NCBI GenBank assembly: GCA_017621875.1
Contig: JAGASE010000002.1
Span: forward strand, 1 to 64,000
Direction of reading: 5' to 3'
Length of the DNA: 64,000 bases
From: Clostridia bacterium
Lineage (GTDB): Bacteria; Bacillota; Clostridia; UBA1381
The notes beneath the pieces were generated by a model, which saw only the letters and a list, made by a program, of their open reading frames with translations, was not told where the DNA came from and made no database searches. A program made the position numbers and the translations under genes. Of the stretch, positions 54,562 through 63,603 are shown in pieces; the stretch's first letter is position 1, and each line of letters begins with the position of its first letter.

Positions 54562-54575
54562 CAGGTATCTTTGTC

Positions 54576-55913
54576 TTATAACCAGCCTTGTGCGATTTCA
54601 TACTGAAGAAGGAAGTCTGCGTTATATTTTTCGATTTCATTAAGCTCTGTATTTGCTGATGGGTTTGGGTTATACCAAGCCTGTGACTCGAAATATTTTT
54701 GGAAGGTCTTGTTCGTGAACACATAGCCCTTTCGTGCAAAAATTTCGTTACGTATGAGGTCAATATCATATTTTGAAAGTCCCGCAATGTCGGCCTCGGT
54801 TATGTACTGACTGTCGCTTGGGAACAATATCTTGTCCTGCGTTATAACCCTCGGAGTGGGCGTCGGTTTTGGCGTCGGCTTAGGAGTTGGCTTTGGTGTA
54901 GGAGTCGGAGTTGGTACGGGTGTCGGCTCTGGTGTCGGCTCCAATGTTGGTTCAGGGGTTGGCTCCTGTGTAGGTTCAGGAGTCGGCGTTGGTGTCGGCT
55001 CGGGGGACTCGGTAATAATCGGACTCTGGGAAGGTGCGACCTCATTCATTGCAGGTGAATCCGAATTTCCTGCGTTAATTGCAATAAACACACCTGCTAT
55101 GCAAACAGCTATAGCCGCTAAAGATGTGGCAATGATTTTTTTGCTTTTTGCAGAAGAATCCCCTTGACTCTGTTTTGCAGCCTTTGCAGCCTCCTTTTTT
55201 CGCTTAATTTCAGCTGCGGCAACGGCTTTTTCTGACTTTTTACGCTCTTTTTCCTGCTGCTCCTGCTTTTTCAGCTCGGCTTTCTTTTCCTGCTGCTCCT
55301 TTTCGCGTGCGGCCTTTTCCTGTGCTAACTTTTGTGCTGCAAGAGCCTTTTCGGTCTTTACCCGTTCCTTTTCACTGCGGTCAGCTTCTGCTTTCCTGCG
55401 TTTTTCCTCTTCAAGCTGCAATTTTCTCTCTGCCTCGGCTTTTTTTCGCTCATCAGCCTCTTTTGCTTTTTGTGCAGACAGCTCATCAGCTTTTTTCGCA
55501 AGTGCATCCTTTTCCTGCTGCTTTTTCGCAAGCTCCGCCTCTTTTTGAGCCTTACGTTCTGCCTCCTGTTGAGCCTTTTCGGCAAGTCTGTCGGCTTTTT
55601 CACGCTCTTTTTTATCAAGCTCCTCCTTGCGTGCCGCATCTCTTGCAAGGCGTTCGCTTTCCTTTTGCTGCTGCTTTTCGGCAGCTATTCGTTCTTTTTC
55701 AGCAATTTTATCTGCCTTTTCCTGTGCCTTTGCCTTTTCCTGCATCATCTTGCTGTGTTCGCTTCGCATACGCTTTTCCTTTTCGCGTATCTCTTTGGCA
55801 GACAAATGACGCTTTTCCTCCTGCTCCATGATACGCAGAAGAACAGGTGCTCCGCATTTCGGACAACGCTTGTTCTCAGCTGTAACCTCTGCTCCGCATT
55901 TTCTACATTTCAT
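54576..55913 (-). CDS. Zinc-ribbon, charged coiled-coil, transmembrane, YARHG-domain protein
   Basis: 445 residues with a striking order: N-terminal zinc ribbon (C3-x2-C6...C18-x2-C21), a very long Lys/Glu/Ala-rich coiled coil (about 33-250), one membrane helix (about 258-280), a Pro/Thr/Glu repeat linker (about 290-350; PTPEPT-type units), and a C-terminal YARHG domain (about 370-445; [23 protein letters not shown]). The zinc ribbon and coiled coil should be cytoplasmic and the YARHG domain outside. YARHG is thought to be an extracellular wall-associated module. The protein could link the wall to the cytoplasm; its role is unknown. The repeat region is prone to length variation. Confidence 0.85.
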   Translation of the reverse strand: MKCRKCGAEVTAENKRCPKCGAPVLLRIMEQEEKRHLSAKEIREKEKRMRSEHSKMMQEKAKAQEKADKIAEKERIAAEKQQQKESERLARDAARKEELDKKEREKADRLAEKAQQEAERKAQKEAELAKKQQEKDALAKKADELSAQKAKEADERKKAEAERKLQLEEEKRRKAEADRSEKERVKTEKALAAQKLAQEKAAREKEQQEKKAELKKQEQQEKERKKSEKAVAAAEIKRKKEAAKAAKQSQGDSSAKSKKIIATSLAAIAVCIAGVFIAINAGNSDSPAMNEVAPSQSPIITESPEPTPTPTPEPTQEPTPEPTLEPTPEPTPVPTPTPTPKPTPKPTPKPTPTPRVITQDKILFPSDSQYITEADIAGLSKYDIDLIRNEIFARKGYVFTNKTFQKYFESQAWYNPNPSANTELNEIEKYNADFLLQYEIAQGWL

Positions 55914-56120
55914 CGGCTCATTGCTCCTTTGTAAATCTATTCAGGCTAATTATACCATTTTTTTGGGGTGCGGTCAGTTAAAATATGCATTTGTTAAATA
56001 AATGTAAATAAACTACAAACTTGCCGTAATGTAAGGGACAGGTTTTGACATTTTTCATCTTATTTATAGAAAAGCATAAAAAATATCGGAATTTTCAGTA
56101 AAAATACTCTAAAACAATCA

Positions 56121-56149
56121 TTTACATATTTGAAAATTTGTGATATAAT
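56121..56149 (+). promoter_or_regulatory. Sigma-A promoter of carD-ispDF
   Basis: TTTACA (56121-56126), 17-bp spacer, TATAAT (56144-56149), 36 bases before the carD start. Confidence 0.8.
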
Positions 56150-56184
56150 TATAGTGATGCTGTAGAGGCTGGGGGTGACCTTGA

Positions 56185-56670
56185 ATGTATAAAATCGGTG
56201 ATAAGATTCTTTATCCTATGCACGGTGCGGGCGTGATAGAGGAGATAGAGGAGCAGACGGTGCTTGGAAAAAAACAGGCATATTACATAATGAAAATGCC
56301 GCCGGAAGGAATGAAGGTAATGATTCCGACTGCTACTTGCGAAGATATCGGAGTACGCTTTATTATTTCGCAGACGGAAGGCTTGAAGGTTTTGGAAAGA
56401 TTCCGCAGCGAGCCGATTTCAAATGATGATAACTGGAACAGACGTCACCGCGAAAATATGGTAAAGATAAAGTCGGGAGACATTTATCAGGTGCTTACCG
56501 TTGTAAAGAATCTTATGTTCAGGGACCGCCGGAAGGGGTTATCCACAAGCGAACGGAAGATGCTGGGCGTTTCGCGTCAGATTTTGGTGAGTGAGCTTGT
56601 TTTGTGCGGAGCTGCGGACAAAAGTGATGTCGAAAGCATTATGTCAGATACAATAGAAGAATTGTTATAA
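56185..56670 (+). CDS. CarD/CdnL-family RNA polymerase-binding transcription regulator
   Basis: 161 residues. The N-terminal Tudor-like polymerase-interaction domain (IGDKILYPMHGAGVIEEIEE, about 3-60) is followed by a helical C-terminal domain (ENMVKIKSGDIYQVLTVVKNLMFRDRRKGLSTSERKML) with the conserved RDRxKxLS block. CarD/CdnL binds the RNA polymerase beta subunit and stabilises open complexes. Located just upstream of ispD-ispF, a frequent order in Firmicutes and Actinobacteria. GGGGGTGA site before the ATG. Confidence 0.93.
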   Translation: MYKIGDKILYPMHGAGVIEEIEEQTVLGKKQAYYIMKMPPEGMKVMIPTATCEDIGVRFIISQTEGLKVLERFRSEPISNDDNWNRRHRENMVKIKSGDIYQVLTVVKNLMFRDRRKGLSTSERKMLGVSRQILVSELVLCGAADKSDVESIMSDTIEELL

Positions 56671-56753
56671 AAGAATTGTCAGTATTTTCGCGGTCTTTGC
56701 CTACTTGTCGGAAATGCGGCAATTTTTTTAGGAAGTATAAATGGAGAGAAATT

Positions 56754-57425
56754 ATGAAAATTACAGCTGTTATTGTTGCCGCGGGCAGCGGAAGCAGAAT
56801 GGGAGCAGGAAAAAACAAGGTGTTTTTGGAGCTTTCGGGGCGTTCGATTTTAGAGAATACCGTAGCTGTTTTTGAAGACTGTGACCTGATAAATGAAATT
56901 ACGGTGGTAACAAGTGATTTGGCAGAATGTCGAAAGCTGCTTGAGCCGTATAAAAAGGTGAAAAATATTGTCCCAGGCGGCAAAACTCGTCAGGAATCGG
57001 TGAAAAACGGTCTTGAAACCTCCTCGTGCGACATAGTGGTTATCCACGATGGTGCTCGAGCACTTATAAGTGAGAAGGAAATTGCAGCGGCAATCGAGTC
57101 GGCAGAGAAATACGGTGCGGCAGCTGTGGGAGTTAAATGCAAGGATACGCTTAAAAAGGCCGATAAAGAGGGCTTTATATCGGGTACGGTTGACCGCGAA
57201 TTTATTTACAATATCCAAACGCCGCAGGTTTTTAACTATAAAGAAATCAAAAATATGCACGCTCTTGCCGAGGACAGCTCCTTCACCGACGATTGTGCTT
57301 TGGCGGAGGGCTTTGGGACGAGAATAAAGATTGTGGACGGAAGCTATGATAATATTAAAATTACAACTCCCGAGGATTTGGAGATAGCGGAAAAGATTTT
57401 GGAAAAGAGGAGGCAGCAAAAATGA
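56754..57425 (+). CDS. ispD: 2-C-methyl-D-erythritol 4-phosphate cytidylyltransferase
   Basis: 223 residues from the ATG at 56754, after GGAGAG; a start 26 codons upstream adds residues foreign to the family. The N-terminal CTP-binding loop [23 protein letters not shown] is complete, followed by [26 protein letters not shown], and the C-terminal [10 protein letters not shown] and [11 protein letters not shown] blocks. Third step of the MEP isoprenoid pathway, making CDP-methylerythritol. Its stop overlaps the ispF start by four bases. Confidence 0.95.
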   Translation: MKITAVIVAAGSGSRMGAGKNKVFLELSGRSILENTVAVFEDCDLINEITVVTSDLAECRKLLEPYKKVKNIVPGGKTRQESVKNGLETSSCDIVVIHDGARALISEKEIAAAIESAEKYGAAAVGVKCKDTLKKADKEGFISGTVDREFIYNIQTPQVFNYKEIKNMHALAEDSSFTDDCALAEGFGTRIKIVDGSYDNIKITTPEDLEIAEKILEKRRQQK

Positions 57426-57889
57426 GAATAGGTCAGGGCTATGATGTTCATGCTTTTGCGAAGGACCGCGATTTGTATTTATGCGGCGAAAAAATCGAAT
57501 ATGAGCTTGGGCTTTTGGGGCATTCTGATGCCGATGTTGCACTTCATGCCGTTTGCGACGCACTTTTGGGTGCGGCAGCTTTGGGGGATATCGGTAAGCA
57601 TTTCCCGGACAGTGACCCAAAGTATAAAGGAATTTCGAGCGTACTGCTGCTGGAGCATGTATGCACTTTGGTGCGTGAAAAAGGATTTGAAATCGAGAAT
57701 GTTGACGTTACAATAATTGCACAAAAACCGAAGCTACTGCCGTATATTCCGGCGATGTGTGAAAATACAGCGAGGGCTATGGGGATTGATACGGCTTGCG
57801 TTAACGTTAAGGCAACCACTACCGAAAAGCTTGGCTTTGAGGGCAGGGGTGAGGGTATTTCGGCAATGGCGGTTGCACTTTTAAAATAG
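57422..57889 (+). CDS. ispF: 2-C-methyl-D-erythritol 2,4-cyclodiphosphate synthase
   Basis: 155 residues. [12 protein letters not shown] holds the metal-binding D-x-[35 protein letters not shown] and the C-terminal [19 protein letters not shown] complete the family pattern. Cyclises CDP-ME-2-phosphate. Overlap with ispD (ATGA) gives stoichiometric expression. A terminator follows at 57934. Confidence 0.97.
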   Translation: MRIGQGYDVHAFAKDRDLYLCGEKIEYELGLLGHSDADVALHAVCDALLGAAALGDIGKHFPDSDPKYKGISSVLLLEHVCTLVREKGFEIENVDVTIIAQKPKLLPYIPAMCENTARAMGIDTACVNVKATTTEKLGFEGRGEGISAMAVALLK

Positions 57890-57933
57890 TAAAATATCCG
57901 CAAAGGCGTAGAAATATAGCTTTTGGTACTATT

Positions 57934-57957
57934 GAAGGCGTATGCCTTCTTTTTTTG
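57934..57957 (+). terminator. Terminator after ispF
   Basis: Stem GAAGGC gtat GCCTTC with eight following T. It separates the carD-ispDF unit from the sporulation operon. Confidence 0.9.
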
Positions 57958-58009
57958 TGTTCTATTTTTATGTAAACGTCAATATGATAAAGGGAAAGAG
58001 GTGGACAAA

Positions 58010-58879
58010 ATGTTGACATTGGCAAAGGAAGAATTAATATCGGGACAGGATTTGTTTTCTGCCGTCCCGGAAAGAATACGCAAGTATCTGTGCGGCGTGC
58101 CGGCGGACAAGCTGATGGAAATACGCCTTAGAAGCGGCGTAAGCCTGTCGCTGGTTTGCACCGACGGGATTTTTTACATAACGCACAAGGGAAGGCTTAC
58201 CGAAAATTATCGTGAGGCGGTAACGGTAACGGGAAACGATATACGCAGAGGGCTGGAGCTTGTGACGCGTTCATCGGTGTACGCCTTTGAAAATGAGATT
58301 AAAAACGGATATGTCACCCTTGCCGGCGGACATCGCGTTGGGATAAGCGGAGACGCTGTGATTGATGAGGGCAAAATTTCGCATATACGCTCGGTGCAGT
58401 CCTTAAACTATCGCTTTGCAAGAGAGGTTATCGGAGCGGCGGATTGTGTAATAGACAGGATTTTTGACGGAAAAAAAATAAAAAACACGTTGATTGTTTC
58501 ACCGCCTATGTGCGGAAAAACAACCATGCTGCGTGATATCGCACGCCAGCTTTCGCAAAGAGGAAAGAAGGTCTCGATTGTGGACGAACGCGGAGAAATT
58601 GCGGCATTGTCCTTTGGTGCATCGCCCTTTGAGCTGGGTGCAAACTGCGACGTGCTTGCAAATGTGAATAAGGCGGACGGCATGTTGCTGATGCTTCGTG
58701 CTATGTCACCCGATGTGATTATAACAGATGAGATTGGTGACGAGCGGGACTTTGCTGCAATCAGCGAGATTAAAAAAAGAGGAGTAAGCGTTATAACCAC
58801 TCTTCATGGAATGGACTTTGCGGAGGGCGGCTTTGAAGAAATAATCAGGATTTGCGGTGTGGGACAATGCTTAAGCTGA
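58010..58879 (+). CDS. spoIIIAA: Stage III sporulation protein AA (engulfment-complex ATPase)
   Basis: 289 residues from the ATG at 58010, with GAGGTGG upstream; an earlier in-frame start would add a non-conserved hydrophobic stretch that crosses the terminator. AAA/secretion-type ATPase: Walker A SPPMCGKTTMLRDIARQL, Walker B region VDERGEIA, and sensor-like MSPDVIITDEIG. It powers the SpoIIIA-SpoIIQ channel that joins mother cell and forespore, like the ATPases of type II/III secretion. First gene of the operon; overlaps spoIIIAB. Confidence 0.95.
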   Translation: MLTLAKEELISGQDLFSAVPERIRKYLCGVPADKLMEIRLRSGVSLSLVCTDGIFYITHKGRLTENYREAVTVTGNDIRRGLELVTRSSVYAFENEIKNGYVTLAGGHRVGISGDAVIDEGKISHIRSVQSLNYRFAREVIGAADCVIDRIFDGKKIKNTLIVSPPMCGKTTMLRDIARQLSQRGKKVSIVDERGEIAALSFGASPFELGANCDVLANVNKADGMLLMLRAMSPDVIITDEIGDERDFAAISEIKKRGVSVITTLHGMDFAEGGFEEIIRICGVGQCLS

Positions 58880-59361
58880 TAGGTGCTGTTATGATTATTG
58901 TATCAGGAGCGGCATGGGGGTTTTTGCAGTCGGAGCGGCTCAAAAAACGTACAGAGGAGCTGGAAAAACTCATTTCCGCACTCGGGCTTTTGGAAAACGA
59001 CATTGCATACGGAAAAAGGGACATAAAAACTGCCCTGTATTCGATTGGTAGGCTACAGGACGTAAAGCTGTTTTGCTCTGCTGCTGAAAATATGGATTCG
59101 GTCGGAATAAAAAATGCTTTTTTGTCGGCGTTGGATACACATGGAGAATATCTTTCGGGGACAGATAAAGAAGCGGCTGCCGTTCTTGCGGACAATTTGG
59201 GAATGACCGACTCTTCCACGCAGATAAAATGCATTCGGCATACTGTGGGCATTTTAAAAACTGCCCATGAGAATGCCGTTTGTGAATATGAAAAATCAGG
59301 GAAATTATACAGAGGCATAGGGGTTCTTGCCGGGCTTGCGGCGGTAATTCTTCTATTTTGA
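58867..59361 (+). CDS. spoIIIAB: Stage III sporulation protein AB
   Basis: 164 residues from the ATG at 58867 (MLKLIGAVMIIVSGAAWG), overlapping the spoIIIAA end by 13 bases. Two membrane segments flank a helical soluble region (LIGAVMII at the start; GVLAGLAAVILLF at the end), as in the GspF-like SpoIIIAB. The conserved opening and LLENDIAYGKRDIKTAL block support the call. Membrane platform of the feeding-tube complex. Confidence 0.93.
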   Translation: MLKLIGAVMIIVSGAAWGFLQSERLKKRTEELEKLISALGLLENDIAYGKRDIKTALYSIGRLQDVKLFCSAAENMDSVGIKNAFLSALDTHGEYLSGTDKEAAAVLADNLGMTDSSTQIKCIRHTVGILKTAHENAVCEYEKSGKLYRGIGVLAGLAAVILLF

Positions 59362-59374
59362 CGGGAGGATATAA

Positions 59375-59569
59375 ATGGACGTTGATTTAATATTTCGGAT
59401 AGCCGGAGTGGGAATTGTAGTAGCGGTGCTTAATCAACTGCTTATACGGTCGGGACGCGAGGAACAGGCACTCTTAACCACAATAGCCGGACTGGTAGTG
59501 GTTTTATATGTGCTGACGAGGGAAATAGGAAATCTTTTTGAGGTAATCAAACAGATTTTTAATCTATAG
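59375..59569 (+). CDS. spoIIIAC: Stage III sporulation protein AC
   Basis: 64 residues, two membrane helices (IFRIAGVGIVVAVLNQLLI and ALLTTIAGLVVVLYVL). Size and position between AB and AD are diagnostic. Small membrane subunit of the SpoIIIA channel. Confidence 0.94.
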   Translation: MDVDLIFRIAGVGIVVAVLNQLLIRSGREEQALLTTIAGLVVVLYVLTREIGNLFEVIKQIFNL

Positions 59570-59571
59570 CC

Positions 59572-59964
59572 ATGGATATAACAAAAATTATCGGTATCGG
59601 AATTATCGGCATATTTCTTGCAGTTACTGTCAGGAGCTACCGACCGGAGCTGGGAATAGGCGTTGCCATCGCTGTCGGAATAGCCATATTTATGATGACA
59701 GTGCCGATTTTTGCGGAGCTTTTAAGCGGCGTATACGCTCTTTGTGAAAATTCTCCAATCAGCACCGAGTATCTGAAAATAATAATTAAAATAATTGGGA
59801 TTGCGTATATAACGCAGTTTTCTGCGGAGCTTGCAAAGGACGCGGGAGAGGGTGCGGTTGCAAAAAAGCTTGAATTTGCAGGAAAGGCGTCGGTACTTGT
59901 GCTTATGATGCCAATTGTGCAGAATTTGCTTGATGTGATAATCGACACGTTGATGAGCTTTTGA
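59572..59964 (+). CDS. spoIIIAD: Stage III sporulation protein AD
   Basis: 130 residues, about four membrane helices; ends VLMMPIVQNLLDVIIDTL. Starts 2 bases after spoIIIAC. Block YLKIIIKIIGIAYITQFSAELAKDAGE is typical for the family. Membrane subunit of the SpoIIIA complex. Confidence 0.94.
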   Translation: MDITKIIGIGIIGIFLAVTVRSYRPELGIGVAIAVGIAIFMMTVPIFAELLSGVYALCENSPISTEYLKIIIKIIGIAYITQFSAELAKDAGEGAVAKKLEFAGKASVLVLMMPIVQNLLDVIIDTLMSF

Positions 59965-59977
59965 AAAGGGACACAAA

Positions 59978-61042
59978 ATGAAAAGAGTATTTATAATAAT
60001 TTTGCTGGTTCTGACTCTTTGTCCGGCGTGCTTTGCCGAGGAGTTTGAAATTAACGGGGAGGATTTTTATAATAAGACGGCGGAGGATATTGTAAGCGGA
60101 AGGCTGGACTTAAATCCGATTAATATTATTAACAACCTTATAAAAAGCGTTTTTGAGGAAATTTCAAATACAAAGGCACTTTTAAAGTCGATACTGCTTA
60201 TTGCAGCTGCGGCAGGTATTCTGCGAATTTTATCCGATTCCTTCGGAAACGGCGAAACAAGTGATGCCGCATTTTTTGCCTGCTTTGCGGTAATGACCGC
60301 GGCGGGCGTAAAGATTTTTGCCGAGGTTGTGGGCTACGGAGTGGAGGTTATTCATTCGCTGTGCGGATTTATCACAAAATTCGAGCCGATTTTTGTAGGA
60401 CTTTTGGCATCGGCAGGAGCTGTTACGCAGGCGGCTGCGTTTCAGCCGGTTATGACTGCCAGCGTGTATGTATTAAGTGTTGTGGTCGATAAATGTATAC
60501 TTCCACTGACGTATTTTTCGGCAGTATTGGGCATTGTGAATAATATCGGAGGAAGAATAGAAATAGGGACACTAAACAAGCTTCTTGCCTCGGTTTCAAA
60601 ATGGCTCTTGACGGGAGTGCTTACGCTGTTTTCGACTATTCTCGCACTTTACGGCTTTGGAACGGCTGCGGTAAATAATGTAACGATAAAGAGTATAAAA
60701 TTTGCAGTGGGCAGCTTTGTGCCGGTGGTGGGCGGAATTTTGTCCGACACGATTGACACCGTTCTTTCCGGTACTAATCTTTTAAAAAACGCGGTCGGCA
60801 CAGCCGGAATGATTACCGTTATTTCCATTGCGGCAGTACCGATAATAAAGATATGGATAATGATGATGCTGCTTAAAATAACCGCTGCGGCGATTGAGCC
60901 GTTTTCCGACAAGCGAATAACAAATGTTTTAATTGCGGTTGCAGACTCGGTAACAGTGGTGTTTTCGATGGTTATAACATCGGTGATGCTTTTTATCATT
61001 TCAATAGGAATCATACTTACGTCAACGGGGGTGAGCTTGTGA
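59978..61042 (+). CDS. spoIIIAE: Stage III sporulation protein AE
   Basis: 354 residues. A signal-like N-terminus (ending LCPACFAEEF) is followed by a short outer segment and about seven membrane helices. Conserved SpoIIIAE stretches are LKSILLIAAAAGILRILSDSF and FVPVVGGILSDTIDTVLSG. Largest membrane subunit of the mother cell-forespore channel. Overlaps spoIIIAF by 4 bases. Confidence 0.94.
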   Translation: MKRVFIIILLVLTLCPACFAEEFEINGEDFYNKTAEDIVSGRLDLNPINIINNLIKSVFEEISNTKALLKSILLIAAAAGILRILSDSFGNGETSDAAFFACFAVMTAAGVKIFAEVVGYGVEVIHSLCGFITKFEPIFVGLLASAGAVTQAAAFQPVMTASVYVLSVVVDKCILPLTYFSAVLGIVNNIGGRIEIGTLNKLLASVSKWLLTGVLTLFSTILALYGFGTAAVNNVTIKSIKFAVGSFVPVVGGILSDTIDTVLSGTNLLKNAVGTAGMITVISIAAVPIIKIWIMMMLLKITAAAIEPFSDKRITNVLIAVADSVTVVFSMVITSVMLFIISIGIILTSTGVSL

Positions 61043-61476
61043 AGGAATATATAATTACGGTTGCCACTGCCGCGGTTATTGCGGCTATTGCGGACATTCT
61101 CGCACCCGGGGAATGGAGCAAATACATACGGGTTATAGTCGGATTTTTAATTCTGTCTGTGCTTATTGCACCGATTGCAAAGTTTCGCGGTACTGAAATA
61201 TTATCACCTACGGGGACATATAATATAAGCGATGAACCTTTAAAGGATAAGGTTTCGCAGCAGCTTCGCGAAAATGTCGAAAAGGATATAGAGGAAAGGA
61301 TTTTAGAGGAGTTTGACATCCGCGTGAAAGCCTCAGTGCAGATAGATATAGATGAGGAGCACAACATAAGGGGAGTAGAGGCGATAGAAATAACGACATG
61401 GAAAAATCCTGACGGATTGGAAGAAAGATTAAAGAATGTTTATGGGTGTGACAAAATTGAACTCAAATTTGAATGA
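61039..61476 (+). CDS. spoIIIAF: Stage III sporulation protein AF
   Basis: 145 residues from a GTG at 61039. Two N-terminal membrane helices (about 4-24 and 31-50) and a soluble ring-building-motif-like domain with the repeated alternation typical of SpoIIIAF (QLRENVEKDIEERILEEF ... VQIDIDEEHNIRGVEAIEI). Overlaps spoIIIAE and spoIIIAG. Confidence 0.92.
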   Translation: MKEYIITVATAAVIAAIADILAPGEWSKYIRVIVGFLILSVLIAPIAKFRGTEILSPTGTYNISDEPLKDKVSQQLRENVEKDIEERILEEFDIRVKASVQIDIDEEHNIRGVEAIEITTWKNPDGLEERLKNVYGCDKIELKFE

Positions 61477-61957
61477 AATTCTGAAAAAATATGCGAATAA
61501 TAAGAGCCTGTATATAATAATTATAATTGGGGTTGTTTTTATGCTGGTCTCAGGAGGCGGACAAAGGCATGAGGACGATACAAAAGCACGCGTATATGAT
61601 ATATATTCCGATGAGGAGCGTTTGCAGCAGATTTTATCAAAGATAGACGGCGTGGGCGAGGTGTATGTAATGATAACATATTACGGAACTACCAGCTACG
61701 ACGTGGCGTTTGAAAATCGACAGAATAATTCTGAGTCGGAACAGGAAACGACCAAGAGCGTGGAAAGCTCGGCAATAATGCATAATGGAACGCCGCTTGT
61801 AAAGGGTGAGGTTTACCCTAAAGCAAAGGGCGTGGTTATCATTGCAGAGGGTGCGGAAAATGCGGAGGTAAAAAAGGCGATAACCGATGCGGCAACCGCG
61901 GCACTTGAGGTGGCATCATATAAGGTGTGCGTTTTAGAAGGAAAGGAAAGGAATTAG
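61436..61957 (+). CDS. spoIIIAG: Stage III sporulation protein AG
   Basis: 173 residues from the ATG at 61436; the ATG at 61442 is an alternative. One membrane helix (about 24-42), a linker, and a ring-building domain with DEERLQQILSKIDGVGEVYVMITYYGT and PKAKGVVIIAEGAENAEVKKAITDA. SpoIIIAG forms a large ring in the space between mother cell and forespore. Overlaps spoIIIAF by 41 bases. Confidence 0.94.
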   Translation: MFMGVTKLNSNLNEILKKYANNKSLYIIIIIGVVFMLVSGGGQRHEDDTKARVYDIYSDEERLQQILSKIDGVGEVYVMITYYGTTSYDVAFENRQNNSESEQETTKSVESSAIMHNGTPLVKGEVYPKAKGVVIIAEGAENAEVKKAITDAATAALEVASYKVCVLEGKERN

Positions 61958-61961
61958 AATC

Positions 61962-62567
61962 ATGATGGTATTGAAGAAAAAGGAAGTAGTTGCAGCGGCT
62001 TTGGTAGCTTTAATAGGAGTTGCGGGATATTTGAACTGGTCTTATCAGGACACAATCCGCGTAACAGACGGCGAGAGCTATCTTGAGGAGGCGAAAAAGC
62101 TTGGCGAGGCGGAGTATGTGTCCACAGACAAACAGGACGTCACCGAAACCGAGGAGGACGAATCAACTGCGGAGAGTGCAGCAGAAACCGAGGAGACAGA
62201 GGAAACCGCTGCCGGCGAGACGAGCTATTTTACCGAGGCTAAAATGTCAAAGGATAATTCTCGCTCAAAGGCGTTGGAAATTTTAAATCAAACGGCAACA
62301 AATGAAAGCTTTGACAGCGACGTGAGAAAGCAGGCACAGAATAAAATCGTTTCGATTGCGGAAAATACCGAAAAGGAAACAATTATTGAAAATGTCGCAC
62401 GTGCAAAGGGATATAAGGATATTTCGGTGTATATTGACGGCGAAAGTGTGGAAATAATAGTGAAAAAGAGCAATTTTTCAAGCAGCGATGTTAAGACAAT
62501 TAAGGAGATTGTAACCTCAGAGCTTGACACTTCGGCTAAGAATATTAAAATTATTGAAGCAAAATAG
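61962..62567 (+). CDS. spoIIIAH: Stage III sporulation protein AH
   Basis: 201 residues. One N-terminal membrane helix (about 8-25), an acidic Thr/Glu-rich linker (about 45-85) and the SpoIIQ-binding ring domain (about 95-201; SRSKALEILNQTATNES, GYKDISVYIDGESVEIIVK). Pairs with forespore SpoIIQ to form the zipper and channel. Last gene of the eight-gene operon; an independent promoter follows. Confidence 0.94.
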   Translation: MMVLKKKEVVAAALVALIGVAGYLNWSYQDTIRVTDGESYLEEAKKLGEAEYVSTDKQDVTETEEDESTAESAAETEETEETAAGETSYFTEAKMSKDNSRSKALEILNQTATNESFDSDVRKQAQNKIVSIAENTEKETIIENVARAKGYKDISVYIDGESVEIIVKKSNFSSSDVKTIKEIVTSELDTSAKNIKIIEAK

Positions 62568-62596
62568 TTGCAAATACGATTAAGATTTGATATAAT
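62568..62596 (+). promoter_or_regulatory. Sigma-A promoter of the Asp23-family gene
   Basis: TTGCAA (62568-62573), 17-bp spacer, TATAAT (62591-62596), just after the spoIIIAH stop, so the next gene can be expressed in vegetative cells. Confidence 0.72.
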
Positions 62597-62657
62597 TAGC
62601 TAAAGACGAAAGGAAAATTGTTTCCGCCTTGCTTTTTGACGAAAGGAATGAAAGAAC

Positions 62658-63134
62658 ATGGAAGAAAATAAAAATATAATTGAAGAGATAACTTTAGAGG
62701 AGGATACCGGTAAGGTAAATATTTCGGACGATGTAGTTGCCACCATCGCAGGTATTGCGGCTGCGGAGATTGAGGGCGTTACAGGAATGTCGGGCGGCGT
62801 TGCACATGATATTGCCGAGATGCTCGGAGCAAAAAAGAGTCCGCAAAAGGGCGTTAAGGTATCGGTTACGCCGGAGGGTGCAACGATTGACCTGTATATC
62901 GTTGTGGCATTTGGCGTAAGAATCCCCGAGCTTGCCTGGGAGGTTCAGGAAAACGTAAAGAACAGCGTTGAAACCATGACCGGAATTGACGTACAGAAGG
63001 TAAATGTGCGTATTGAAGGCGTAAGCTTTGAAAAAGAGAAAAAGCCTGAGAAAAAGGACGATGATGTAACAGAGGTCACAGAGCAGGAGATAGTTGAAGA
63101 AATTGATCTCGGCGAGGATTTGTCTCAAGAATAG
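62658..63134 (+). CDS. Asp23/Gls24-family envelope stress protein
   Basis: 158 residues. The Asp23 domain (about 15-125) opens TGKVNISDDVVATIAGIAAAEIEGVTGMSGG and continues GVKVSVTPEGATIDLYIVVAFG and VQKVNVRIEGVSF; an acidic/basic tail follows. Related to YqhY/Asp23, which form membrane-associated filaments or affect lipid synthesis. In many Firmicutes it lies between spoIIIAH and nusB; here nusB does not follow. GAAAGGAA site and a terminator at 63141. Confidence 0.93.
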   Translation: MEENKNIIEEITLEEDTGKVNISDDVVATIAGIAAAEIEGVTGMSGGVAHDIAEMLGAKKSPQKGVKVSVTPEGATIDLYIVVAFGVRIPELAWEVQENVKNSVETMTGIDVQKVNVRIEGVSFEKEKKPEKKDDDVTEVTEQEIVEEIDLGEDLSQE

Positions 63135-63140
63135 TAAATA

Positions 63141-63189
63141 AACAGCTTTTATGCAATACCGCTGCGGTATGATAAAGGCTGTTTTTTTC
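63141..63189 (+). terminator. Terminator of the Asp23-family gene
   Basis: AACAGCTTTTAT / ATAAAGGCTGTT stem with an inner CCGC/GCGG arm, followed by seven T. Confidence 0.85.
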
Positions 63190-63238
63190 GTTAAACAGCT
63201 GACAGTAAAGCACGCGGCAAAGGGCTGTGCGGAAATTC

Positions 63239-63349
63239 TTAATTTACGGTGTATGCACCTCCATACTGAGTAGCAATGAGTGACGCAAGCTGAGGATTTT
63301 TGTTTCTGATTTTGATTGGATATTGCAGGATTTTATTATAACTAAACAT
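63239..63349 (-). pseudogene. cotJC: Truncated cotJC (N-terminal 36 codons only)
   Basis: ATG at 63349 overlaps the cotJB stop (TAATG), as in intact cotJ operons. The product starts MFSYNKILQYPIKIRNKNPQL and reaches TQYGG, matching the start of CotJC, a manganese-catalase-like spore coat protein of about 190 residues. It then reads AYTVN and stops. No further catalase-like sequence follows before the Asp23 terminator. A deletion or rearrangement has removed over 80 percent of the gene. It is not a sequencing frameshift, since no other frame continues the protein. Confidence 0.78.
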
Positions 63350-63603
63350 TACGCATTACCTCCCTTTTCCCATGGCCATGGGCATTCAAGCCATCTGAAT
63401 TCATCAAATTTTGCAGCGGACGCCGCAGTTAGCGGACCGCATTTTTCTATATATGCGTTCTGCAGTTCATTTGCTTTTTTTGTCAGCGACTTAAAAAGAG
63501 CGAAGGCTTTTTCGTCGTCGGGGTGGGTGTCCAGATACAGCAGCATATCATGGGCAGCAAAGCGATAGCTTTGAAGAGCCAGTCTTAATTCATTATGAGT
63601 CAT
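63349..63603 (-). CDS. cotJB: Spore coat protein CotJB
   Basis: 84 residues. Family pattern: LRLALQSYRFAAHDMLLYLDTHPDDEKAF ... LTAASAAKFDEFRWLECPWPWE. Its ATG overlaps the cotJA stop by 11 bases and it is coupled to cotJC at its end. CotJ proteins form a small inner-coat complex made in the mother cell. Complete and of normal length. Confidence 0.93.
   Translation of the reverse strand: MTHNELRLALQSYRFAAHDMLLYLDTHPDDEKAFALFKSLTKKANELQNAYIEKCGPLTAASAAKFDEFRWLECPWPWEKGGNA

Noticed and set aside
54832-55167. Plus-strand frame rich in G-V-G-x repeats
   Set aside because: Complement of the Pro/Thr stalk repeats of the YARHG protein; low complexity only.
56850-57620. 256-codon minus-strand frame across ispD/ispF
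   Set aside because: Overlaps two secure MEP-pathway genes; no ribosome site or recognisable domain.
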